NCBI GenBank assembly: GCA_015680685.1
Contig: MNCI01038085.1
Location: forward strand, 733,249 to 797,248
Length of the DNA: 64,000 nucleotides
DNA from: Gnetum montanum
Lineage: Eukaryota; Streptophyta; Gnetopsida; Gnetales; Gnetaceae
Reading direction: 5' to 3'
Below, piece after piece: positions 1 through 9,719 of this stretch. Below the pieces are notes generated by a model, which made no database searches, was not told the origin of the DNA, and saw only the letters and a program-made list of their open reading frames with translations. A program made the position numbers and the translations under genes. Each line of letters starts with the position of its first letter. Position 1 is the stretch's first letter.

Positions 1-148
1 TCTTTCTTGTTTCATGAAAAAAGGTCTTTCTTTTACTCTTGTGTAGAATTTCGTAGAACTTAGAAATAAAGAGTTCTAAGATAAGTTTATAGATTTTTGG
101 TAACATGAATCCACTTGTGGATTTGATTTTTTTTATTGAAAAAAGGAA

Positions 149-435
149 GCTTAGGTCCAATGAGTCACATATTAAGAATAGCATATTTCTTGAGAAGTCC
201 ATTCTTTTTTATTCAAACTTACATAATTAATCTGAAATGGGTTTAACTATTTTTGCAATTATTGTTCGTTCATGAAGATCGATAGTAGAATTCCTAAAGT
301 TCCATGGATTGCTCAAACTGTATAATAACAATAGTCCATTTCAGCTCGAAGTGTTTGAAACATAACGCTACCTATTTTGATTTTGGCTTTTCAAGTCGTT
401 TCTCTACCCACCTAAATGACATGTAACTTGTATAC
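149..435. repeat. Direct repeat, left copy (helicase-linked)
   Basis: This block is nearly the same as 2,239-2,530: both start at AAGCTTAGGTCCAATGAGTC and run through the same AT-rich text to the words for 'taacttgtatac'. The right copy lies inside the decayed helicase region, so the left copy is probably a duplicated piece of it. The first 148 bases of the window show no gene. Confidence 0.75.
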
Positions 436-461
436 AACTAGCTTATATATATATATATATA

Positions 462-791
462 ATGTTGTTAACCAAGCCCAACTACTAGACGAGGTAATAA
501 TATAACTAAAAATGGAATCACTCATCCCTCCTCTGTTTCTCTACCACTTACCTAATTTAGTTTTACACTCTTGGTCAAGTTTTCTCTTTCTTTGTTTGTC
601 CATGACGTTTTTGAGAAATAAATCTCTTGCATAAATAATGCTTAAAAATGCCATTAACAAACAAAGAAAGAGAAAACTTGACCAAGAGAGTAAAAGTAAA
701 TTGGGTAAGTGGTAGGGAAATAGAGGAGGGATTATTGATTCCATTTTTAGTTATCTTATTACCTCATCCAGTAGTCAGGCTTCGTTAACAT
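462..791. mobile_element. Foldback/MITE-like element with arms of about 135 bp
   Basis: Positions 462-599 and 657-791 are inverted copies of each other with scattered mismatches, separated by a loop of 57 bases. The element sits between two TA-dinucleotide runs (about 444-461 and 818-844), which would fit insertion at TA. No coding capacity is visible; the short minus-strand reading frame here is only the arm sequence. Long terminal inverted repeats, small size and TA context suggest a foldback or Stowaway/Mutator-like non-autonomous element. The family is not determined. Confidence 0.7.
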
Positions 792-813
792 CATTTTTAA
801 AAAATCATCTTGG

Positions 814-817
<4 letters not shown>

Positions 818-844
<27 letters not shown>
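818..844. repeat. (TA)n microsatellite
   Basis: A pure TA dinucleotide run next to the foldback element. A shorter run of the same type lies on its other side at about 444-461. Confidence 0.85.
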
Positions 845-859
845 CTAAGCTAGAGGATT

Positions 860-2100
860 GGTTTTGCAAGCTATGAGTAGAATTTAATTATTTATTTATT
901 TTTAAGTTATCATCACTATTTTCATTCCAAATAATATATACTAATAAACATAAATTGGTTAAAATAAAAGTTTATATATTTCATATATGTTGATGAAGGA
1001 ATACATTGCATAATTATTAGAACAAACATTACAGATCTGTATAATAGGATCATGTAAAAGGAAAAATATAATGATAAGTGTGAACTTAATATGCTTGATC
1101 CTCCAATTGAGCAAAACGAACATCCTGTGCAATTCTACTTTGGAGATGCTTAGCATCTAAAATCTTTCTGTATCTTTGCACATAGAAAGGAGGATGACTT
1201 TTTAAAAAATCAATGGTCTTGAATCCAGATAATGCAACAAACATTTGACTCGTAAGTTCTTTTGTGTAGCGGTTTTGCGGGCTATGAGTAGAATTCAATT
1301 TTTTTTTTATTTTTTAAGTTATCATCACTATTTTCATTCCAAATAATATATAATTGTAAACATAAATTGGTTAAAATAAAATTTTATATATTTCATATAT
1401 GTTGATGAAGGAATACATTACACAATTATTACAACAAACATTATAGGGTTGCATAATAGGATTGAGCAAAAGGCAAAATACAATGATAAGTGTGAACTTA
1501 ATATACCTAATCCTCCAATTGAGCGAAATGAACTTATTGTGCAATTCTACTTGGAGATGTTTAGCATTTGAAATTTCTCTATATCTTTGCACATGGAAAG
1601 GAGGATGAATCTTTAAAGAACCAATGGTCTTGACTCTAGATAATGCAACAAACGTTAAACTTGTAAGTTCTCTTGTGGAGCGGTTTCACAGGCTATGAGT
1701 AAAATTTAATTATTTTTTTATTTTTTAAGTTATCATCACTATTTGCATTGCAAATAATATATACTAGTAAACATAACTTAGTTAAAATAAAATTTTATAT
1801 ATTTCGTATATGTTGATGGAGGAATACATTGCACAATTATTGCAACAAACATTACAGAGCTATATAAAAGGATTGAGAAAAAGGCAAAATACTATAATAA
1901 GTATGAACTCAATATGCCTAATTCTCCAAATAAGCAAAAAAAATTTCTTGTGCAATTCTACTTTAGATATGTTTAGCATCTGAAATATTTTTGTATCTTT
2001 GCACATGAAAAGGAGGATGAATCTTTAAAGAATCAATGGTCTTGACTCTAGATAATTCAACAAATGTTAGACCCATAACTTCTCTTGAACCAATGTGAAT
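860..2100. repeat. Tandem triplication of a 411-bp unit (helicase 3' end)
   Basis: The phrase 'ggttttgc..gctatgagta' recurs at about 860, 1,270 and 1,681, giving a period close to 411 bp. Each unit contains, on the minus strand, a degenerate version of the end of a PIF1-like helicase (residues like SRVKTIDSLK..HPPF.VQRY) followed by the same AT-rich tail. The third copy is continuous with the rest of the helicase remnant at 1,963-3,330. The first two are therefore duplicates of its 3' end. Confidence 0.75.
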
Positions 2101-3330
2101 AGTAGCCTTATCTAGTGTCATTCCTTGAGATTTATGAATAGTCATGGCCCATGCCAACTATAATGGTGACTAACGAGATGCTCCTTGGACCATAGGTACA
2201 ATTGGCACATGATGAGGATTACCATTATGGGAAAAAATAAGCTTAGGTCCAATGAGTCATATACTAAGGATAGCATATTTCTTGAGAAGTCCATTCTTTT
2301 TTATTCAAACTTACATAATTAATTCGAAATGGGTTTAACTATTTTTGCAATTATTGTTCTTTCATGAAGATTGATAGTAGAATTCCTAAAGTTCCATGGA
2401 TTGTTCAAACTATATAATAACAATAGTTCATTTTAGCTTGAAGTGCTTGTAACATAACTCTACCTATTTTCATTTTGGATTTTAGGGTCCTTTCTCTACT
2501 ACCTAAATGACCTACAACTTGTATACAAATACCTTCAATATCTTCTTTTTGTGCTATTTCAACCCCTTTTTGTAGTACTTTTTCATGGTGATCCTTTTTT
2601 CTAGTTGCTGGGAAATATATTCTGCAAGAATTTTAACATTTTGGTATGGCTTTGATAGTATTCCTTCTTTAATGTTCAATTTTTGATTTATTTGACTAAG
2701 ACTCTGCCTAATTTTTATAATTCACTAAATTCTCCTTTTTCATTGTTTAACAAATTGGAAAATCCTGTATAGATTATTACATTAATCTAATTCACTTTTC
2801 TTTGAATCTCTATTTGTGCAATTCCTAAATAAGAGTGCTTCCTTTATTTTTGAGAAAATTTTTCAATGTTTTGATCAATTTTGAGGTCTTCTTGTAGAGT
2901 TTTTGAATAATCTATATTTTGTGCAAACTAAACGGAATAATTTTTCTAAGTTACACCTAGCCTAAACCCAAGTGGATTTACTTTTTTACCCATATTTTCC
3001 TATTTTAATTTTGTGAAAAAATATAGATTAGTTTGGGCATCCTGTTAATACAATAGTTAGATAACAAGTTTGTTTCCTTAGACAAAGAGCATGTCCCTTA
3101 GCTCTGGCTTGAATTATTTTTGAAAAAGTACCCTCACTTACTTTGATTCTACTAATAATTAATTCTTTTCTTTAGCCCATGTTGTTAGTAGCATTGGCTG
3201 CTATTGAATGGAGTAGTTGCAATATTGGATAACATGCATGATATGGTAGAATTCTTAATGTATTATGTGCTTGTACATAAGAGCAATCATTTATTTTGTC
3301 AATCACTATGTGCACTTTTTTTTGGAAAAA
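1963..3330 (-). pseudogene. PIF1-like (Helitron-type) helicase, degraded C-terminal part
   Basis: The minus-strand reading at 1,963-2,157 holds the late helicase motifs AWAMTIHKSQGMTLDKATI and GLTFVELSRVKTIDSLK, which match the C-terminal motifs of PIF1/RRM3-family helicases carried by plant Helitrons. Farther toward the N-terminus (up to about 3,330) the frame is broken by many stops, and only weakly readable stretches remain. The N-terminal side is cut off where LINE 3' sequence begins. Helitron ends (5' TC, 3' hairpin with CTRR) were not recognised, so this could also come from a cellular PIF1 gene. It cannot be functional. Confidence 0.6.
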
Positions 3331-6300
3331 ATCGAGTGAATTGTTATTCCCAAAAAGAAGGCTATACATAAGTACAGCGTAGGCCAGAGTTGTTGGCCCC
3401 ACACTGACCGTGGACCCCAACCCTGGGTCCCCCCATGAACCGTAACTACCATAGGGCATCGCCGCAAGTGTGCTACATGCCCTATTCCCAAACCCTTAAC
3501 CGACGATTCTAACCAATTTGAGCATGTCCCAGCCGCCCCCCCCCCCTTCCCACGTTAGAGGCTTTTAGGAGGGTTTTGGTTGGAGCTCTGACTCTCCACA
3601 AAGGTTTGAAGCCTCACAACTGGCTCTCCTGAGACTACCACTAGGTGATTTCTATTTTCCTCAATTATTTGGAAAATCCCTATCATGTGGTCTCTGATAA
3701 TGTTCTTGATCCATTGCAGTGTCTGGCTGTATGATTGCGTGGGTAGTGATGGATTCTCAGAAAGTTTCCCCATGTGTTGTCTCTGGGACCATCATTTGTA
3801 GTCAATGCATCACTCCGTGGGACCAGTGCCACTGCAGCCCTCCAGGCGGGTAGGAGGATCATCCCCCGAATGTGACCGTTGGCTATCTAGGGAATGGGTC
3901 CATGGAAGAAATCGGCCACCATGGCTTGGGATTGTCCAACCATGGGAATCCGGTCCCTTGTCGCGGGGGCAGCAATCACTTTGGCCAAGACATCCATGAT
4001 CACTAGAATTTGATGGCTGCAGAACATGGTGACCTCCACATTCTAGTTTATGTAAAACAACTGGACATCTAGCTTCGAGTCAGCTACAATGCATTGTAGC
4101 ACTATGGTCCACCCCATCCGGGTAACCAAGTGCCAGGGCTTCAGTTGATTTTGGATGTCAGTAGCAAGTGACTTAAAGCATACACACGTACCCATAATCA
4201 TAGTAATTTTTCCCCAGAGTCTATGGAATTGGTAAGCTAGTGTGGTAGGTGAGGGAATAGCTCATCCATGTACCTGATCATTTCTAGCACGCCAGAGGAT
4301 CTGCAATGTGGCGAGCATCTACGAATTTCTAGAGTATTCGAGTGGGGGGAGGCTGGTTGTATGCCATAAGTGTCGGGCAACATGGCATTCATCCAAAAAG
4401 TGGTCGAGTATCTCTATGGATTGATTGCACATAAGATAGATGGTATCGATGAGCATGCCACGTGCCCCCAACCACTCATCAACGGGGAGCACCTGATGCA
4501 GGACAAGCCACCTGAAAGTACTGATTTTTTTTGGTAAGTGACCTTTCCACAAATGCATCCATTCGAGGTCCACCAGGAATTAATGCTGGAGCAGTAGCCA
4601 GGGGTGTAGGATGACCTCATTTTCATGTGTGAGTGTGTTGATGTGTGCACAAAGTTGGTAGCACACTAGGAAGTCTTCCCCAGTAGCCAACCAGGGATGA
4701 TACTTTCGTAATAGGATTTGCATCCTCTGGGGGGGATCATCTAATGTCAGGAAAAATTGACGAAGAATCTATTGTCTACCCATTACAGCTTCCTCTGAAA
4801 ATGGCAGAATGCTGACACCCCCCATCAGATGGGGGTGAGCTATCTTTTCCCAGGACACCAGATGCATTTTTGGTCCACCCTTGCCCCCTGACCATACAAA
4901 ATCCCAAATTATCATGTCAATTTTTTGAATGACTCTGAAAGGCAGGGTGGCCATGAAGGCTACGAATGTTGCTGTGGTAGCCAGCATTGTTGATGCCAAC
5001 ACGATTTTCCCTTTTCAGGATAGGAACCTAGTTGCCCAATTTGTTGTGCAGTTTTGGATTTTCATTATGAGCGCTTGCCAAGTGCATTTTTTATGCTAGT
5101 TGTGCATGGGGACGCCCAAGTACGTGTCTTTTAAGCCCCTTGGTAGAATCCCCAAAGTATGGATGACCTTGTTGAAAATACTGGGGTGGGTATGGGTGAG
5201 GTAGAGCATAGACTTACCTGGGTTGGGGGTCAGCCCCACTTTCCTCTTCATCCTGTCCAATGCCCTCAGAAATGCTTGGGCGTATGGTTCGGTAGCATAA
5301 GTGAAGATCATTATGTCATCTGCGTAGTGGGCAGTTAAGCATCAGATGCCATGGATGTCCAGCCCCTAGATCCCTTCCTCTACAAAGTAGGTTTGCAAGA
5401 GGTCCATCACTAAGAGGAAGAGGAGCGGGAAGAGAGGATCTACTTGTCTAAGACCACAGCCCATTCCTTGGAACCCCCACAGGTGGCCATTAATGTCCAG
5501 CGAATACTATTCTCCCTTCTAAATCTGAAGGCACAAATCTATGAATAGTTTTGTAAAGTCTTTTGCCTACAACACCATCCTAAGGGTGGACCAGCTTATG
5601 GAGTCGTAAGTTTTAGTGATATCTAATTTGATGCAGAGCTTGAGGAATCTGGCAGTTTTGAGGGAATGCTAGATTTCCTATAGGAACAGTACCTGATCCT
5701 AGATATGACAGCATTTGACAAACCCATCCTAGTTTTGTCCCACTAGATGTGGCATGAGGGGCCTCATCTTGACAACCACCATCTATGAGAAGAGTTGTAC
5801 CAGTGAGTTATAGACACCAATGGGATGAAAATGCCTAGGGGATGTGGGGTTAACCATCTCCAAAAGTCAGACTACTCAGGAGTAGTTGATTTCCTTATGT
5901 ACCTGTTGCCATTTGAGCATACAATTGAAGGCGTCGAGTAGATTAGGCCTAATTAAGTCTTCAAACTCATGAAAAAATTCGATGAGCCATCCATCTGGCC
6001 TTGGGGCTTTATCCACTAGCATGTCCTGTAGCGTGGTATGGAGTTCAACACAGGAGAAGGGTTTCATGAGGTGATGGTTGTCCAATTAGGTGAGGATCTA
6101 TAGAATAGTGACTGATATGGGATCTATGGGTTGCCATTGCCAAACCTGTTGCTAGTATTGTAATAGGATATCTAGGCTGGATGATGAGTGGGGTTGTTCC
6201 CCCTGACCTATGCCATGTAACATGTGTTGCAATTGATGGCAGGTCCCCCGATGTGCCTTAGCCATGCCAAAGAAGAATTTCGTGTGACAGTCACTGGCCT

Positions 6301-6755
6301 AGAGCCACTATATGCAAGCCTATTAATGTCAGTATTCCTTCTCTTCATGCGCTAAGGTTTGCTACTTGGCTAAGAGGGCAATTTCCTCATGGGCTAGATT
6401 GATGCCATGCTCTTGTTGTATCTGGATGTTCTACGCTTGGGATTGTAGTTGAGACCAATAGCATTTGAAGTTGTACTTGTCTACCATTGTGAGGGCCTTG
6501 ATTTCATGTTTGAGGGTCCTGAGTCCTTGCTTGAGGAAGTCACATGGCTTCTTCGTGTTGTTGTACCCTTACTAGATAGAATGGACCAACTCACCCAAAC
6601 AGGGTTTGGTTAGCCAGATTCGTTTGAATCTGAACAAGCGTGGGGCCTTGGACACATCTATCTCCAAGTGAAAAATGATGGGTCAGTGATCCGAGGCCAT
6701 TCGGTCCTACCTTTAAGCATGGACTTTGTAATCTAACAAAAGCACAGTGCTAACC
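3320..6755 (-). mobile_element. LINE (L1-type non-LTR retrotransposon), 5'-truncated and decayed
   Basis: Read on the minus strand, the order is: end of an endonuclease domain (ASDHWPI near 6,690); RT N-terminal region (5,876-6,085) with DKAPRPDG in place of the usual KAPGPDG; RT catalytic motif HYADDIMIF near 5,300; a stretch containing GLTPNPGKS and YLGVPM (5,096-5,311); a connection region (4,769-5,002); and a zinc-binding RT-associated domain (4,319-4,573) with MHLWKGHLPKKISTFRWL and C/H residues. The 3' end near 3,320-3,360 has the typical TGTA-TAGCC-TTCTTTTT tail. Frameshifts and stops are frequent. ORF1 and most of the endonuclease are missing, and plastid-derived DNA follows at once. 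Base composition is clearly richer in GC than the flanks. Confidence 0.85.
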
Positions 6756-6837
6756 CATAGTTCAATTTTTAGTTTATTCTTCGAAGTTTCCATGAAATTT
6801 AACCCTCAAAGCTTTTAGTTCATGATGAGTTTTATTG

Positions 6838-7118
6838 TCTCGTTTGGATTTATTTTTGTCTTTGTTTGGACATTCAAGAGCAATTCTAGTAGGCACAAAA
6901 TCTCCTAATTTTTTTATATAACATATTTTCTATTATATAGACAATTAAATGTTCTTTCCCATTATGAATAGCAAAAGTATAGATCACCATCTTAGGTACA
7001 ATAGTGGATTCTCAAGAATAGGTTATTATTATTATTTTTTCCTTTTGTTTCTTTTTATTTTTTCTATTTTAGTCTACAAATGATTGGCAAGAAAACCCTT
7101 TTTTTATATAAATGTGTA
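6838..7118 (-). pseudogene. rps19: Plastid ribosomal protein S19 remnant (NUPT)
   Basis: On the minus strand, KKGFLANHL near 7,100 corresponds to the conserved rps19 start, and STIVPKMV.YTFAIHNGKEH at about 6,960-7,030 corresponds to its conserved core. A broken tail continues to about 6,838. Several stops and frame changes make it non-coding. It lies 3' of rpl2 on the same strand, as in plastomes, where it encodes a small-subunit ribosomal protein. rpl22 is not recognisable beyond it. The plastid tract ends between about 6,740 and 6,838, where LINE sequence takes over. Confidence 0.75.
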
Positions 7119-7154
7119 GCTACAAAAGCTTGTTTCAAGCTTCTTTTTCTACTT

Positions 7155-8496
7155 TTAAAACATTTCATTATACTTATTTTTTTTAAGTTGACAATTAAGA
7201 ATCAAAGTATTGCTATATCTAAATATTCTTTGTGTTTTTGTTTTGACTGCATAGAGACCCCAAGGGGTCATAGGATTTTTTCTACCTATTGAGCTTCTTC
7301 CTTCGCCTCCCCCATGGGGATGATCCACCACATTCATAACTATTCCTTGAACTTTGGCTCATCTTCCTATCTAGTGTTTTGAGCTATCTTTACTAAAAAT
7401 TTTGTTGTTTAACTAGAAATTGCTAACTTGTCCTATTGATGTTGAACAATTAGAAGGTATTAAATGAAGGTTCCTAGAAGGTAATCTTAATGCCACAAAT
7501 GAGCCTTCTTTGACAATTAGTTTAGCTACGGTACCTGCAACTCTAGCTAATTTTCCTTCCCTTCTTAACACTTTTTCTATATCATGGATCATTGTACCTA
7601 GAGGTATATTGGTTGAAGTAGATTTTTTTGAATAAAGAAAATCCATTCCCAAGTTGTATAAGCCTCTCTTAGGGCATATAGTTTTTTGGATGTATACATA
7701 TGGATTTTTATCCGTACATATTATTTTTTACATCCTAGGTTTCTTTAACCATCATTTGGCTTAATGTAGTGTTTAAATTGAATGACTTTTTTAAATAGCA
7801 TAAAATTTTTCATAATGTAGAAGATATAATTTTTTTTAGCTATATAGCTCTGATTTTGTCTTTGATCATAAAGTCCAAAATGTACTTTGTTAATTTAAGT
7901 GTGCCTATATGTATTTGTATTTTATAAAACAAACAATTCTCCATATTATTAATATCTTTTTAAAATAAAGAAAGTTCAATAAACTCAACCACTTGCTATT
8001 ATTCTTCATCAATTTCCATTTGAAGATGTTTAAGCTCTAGCTATGTTAGTGATTAATTTGTAGATTTTGTTGTAAATCTAATCAATTTTTTCGATAATGT
8101 ATATTTCAAATTCATACTACACTCAAAGATAAGGCATTTGCTAATATAATGGGGGCTTTGTCCTTGATAGAATAGTGTCTTCAACGGAAATTCCTCTAGG
8201 GGATAAGATATAGGTTTGTTTTCTATTTTGATAGTGTAGTAGACTAATAAAATCATTTTGATTAGGATCATATTCTAAGCTTATAATTTTCCCAAGGATG
8301 TTATTTTCTTTTCTTTGAAAATCAATTTGGTAATAGAGTTGTTTATGACCTCCACCTCTATGTTGCATAGTCATAAATTGTTGTTTACAATGACCTTTAC
8401 GACGATGCTATTTCACTAATATTAGTTTTTGAGATTTGATAATATTAATTGAGATATTCATATTTGTAAATATTTTTAATAAATCTAATAGTGAGA
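7155..8496 (-). pseudogene. rpl2: Plastid ribosomal protein L2 remnant with its intron (NUPT)
   Basis: Exon 1 (about 8,140-8,496) reads on the minus strand as MTMQHRGGGHKQLYYQIDF followed by EYDPNQN and ILSPRGISVEDTI. Exon 2 (about 7,155-7,652) has NIPLGTMIHDIE, RVAGTVAKLIVKEG and the hallmark [19 protein letters not shown] near the end. The AT-rich gap of about 0.5 kb between them occupies the place of the usual rpl2 group II intron. Frames change more than once, so this is a pseudogene. The family protein is in the large ribosomal subunit near the peptidyl-transferase centre. rpl23 is absent between rpl2 and trnI. Confidence 0.88.
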
Positions 8497-8499
8497 GAT

Positions 8500-8790
8500 T
8501 TTGGAGTATAATATGATAGTTTTAAGAACTCTCATTCTTTACATTTTTTCTTAGCAGCTTGGCCCGTAGTAGGTATCTAGTTTACTGCTTTGGGCATTAG
8601 CACTATGGCATTCAACTTGAACAAATTAAAATTTAATCAATCTGTAGTTGAAAGCCAAGGTCATGTAATTAACACTTCAACTAATATAATAAATCATGCT
8701 AATCTTGGTATGGAAGTTATGCATGAGCAAAATGCTCACAATTTTTCTCTGAACTTAGCTTCAGTGGAATTGGATTCCATAGATGCTTAA
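8500..8790 (+). pseudogene. psbA: 3' end of psbA (photosystem II D1), truncated
   Basis: Only the C-terminal part (about 95 codons) is present: S.KNSHSLHFFLAAWPVVGI, a stop where Trp is expected, then [14 protein letters not shown] and a nearly full tail with [21 protein letters not shown] and the natural stop at 8,788-8,790. D1 is the photosystem II core subunit. Its left edge abuts the start of rpl2 within a few bases, so the truncation may be the original border between the single-copy region and the inverted repeat, not damage after transfer. The divergent stops show it is not functional. Confidence 0.9.
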
Positions 8791-8833
8791 AATTGATTGC
8801 AATGATTTCTGAACTTTTTCAATTTAATAGCAA

Positions 8834-8861
8834 CAAACCTCTCCTTACTTAGAGGGGTTTG
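8834..8861 (+). terminator. psbA 3' stem-loop
   Basis: Just downstream of the psbA stop, CAAACCTCT and AGAGGGGTTTG form a near-perfect inverted repeat around a short loop. This is the position and form of the 3' mRNA-stabilising hairpin known for plastid psbA. Confidence 0.6.
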
Positions 8862-8993
8862 GTCACTTTTCTTTGTTTTTTTACCTTTTTTTGTATCTAT
8901 GTTATATGATGATATGGATGTGTGTACTACTATCATTGGGATATAGACCTCTTTATGAAGGATTTGGAGACATTAGATATGTGTAATTTTTGT

Positions 8994-9066
8994 GCATCCA
9001 GCAGGAATTGAACCCATGAGTTCACTAATTAGGAGTTAGGCACTTTAACCATTCAGCCATGGATGC
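8994..9066 (-). tRNA. trnI-CAU: trnI-CAU, degenerate plastid copy
   Basis: The minus strand reads GCATCCATGGCTGAATGG, a decayed anticodon stem, then GGGTTCAATTCCTGCTGGATGC, clearly plastid trnI-CAU. The anticodon loop has changed (CTCCTAA where CTCATAA is expected), so it is a pseudo-tRNA. It lies between the psbA fragment and ycf2, as in an inverted-repeat border. Confidence 0.85.
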
Positions 9067-9355
9067 TATAGAAAGATCATCTAGAATAATCAAGTCCTTC
9101 GATACTTAGGCTTGAAGGATAGCTAAGTACATTCTCTTAGGTTTCAATCATCGCAAACTCAATAAATATTTTTCAAAAGTATGCAATGGAAAAACTTGTT
9201 AAGAGGACCAAACTTGCAACACCTATATTTCCTAGAATAGGTTATAAACCCATCCACATTCTAATGATACATTCCATTAATAGTTGGTTGGTGGGGTGGA
9301 CAACAAAACTCTTTCTTTTTTTGGAAAAGAATGTTGATTAGAGAAATTTAATGGG

Positions 9356-9429
9356 GTGAATGTAGCCAAGTAGCTCAAGGTAGTGGATTGTGAATCCACC
9401 ATGCATGGGTTCAATCCCCATAATTTTCT
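9356..9429 (+). tRNA. trnH-GUG: trnH-GUG, degenerate plastid copy
   Basis: GTAGCCAAGTAGCTCAAGG, then GTGGATTGTGAATCCACCATG with an intact GTG anticodon, then GGGTTCAATCCCC, match plastid trnH-GUG. The acceptor stem no longer pairs well at the 3' side. The 290 bases between trnI and trnH hold nothing recognisable. Confidence 0.88.
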
Positions 9430-9719
9430 TGGGCCAAAATATTTTATTTGTTTGCTTTTTCAAATGAACAAATTTGTCAAATCCAATTCTAGTTGTCATT
9501 GATGAAAGTTCGATGAAGTGCGAAGGGAACTTTTTCATTATATCTAGATATTGACATCTCATCACAAAAAAGGATCATTTCACCCTTTTCTAGAAAACCA
9601 AAAACAAGTAAAAAACCTTTTGAAAAAGTCCAACAATTTATTATGTAGAATTGATAGGAATCTATCTACATTTCATTTAATAAAATATAGAATTGTAAAA
9701 GAGGGAAAAAACTAATGAG

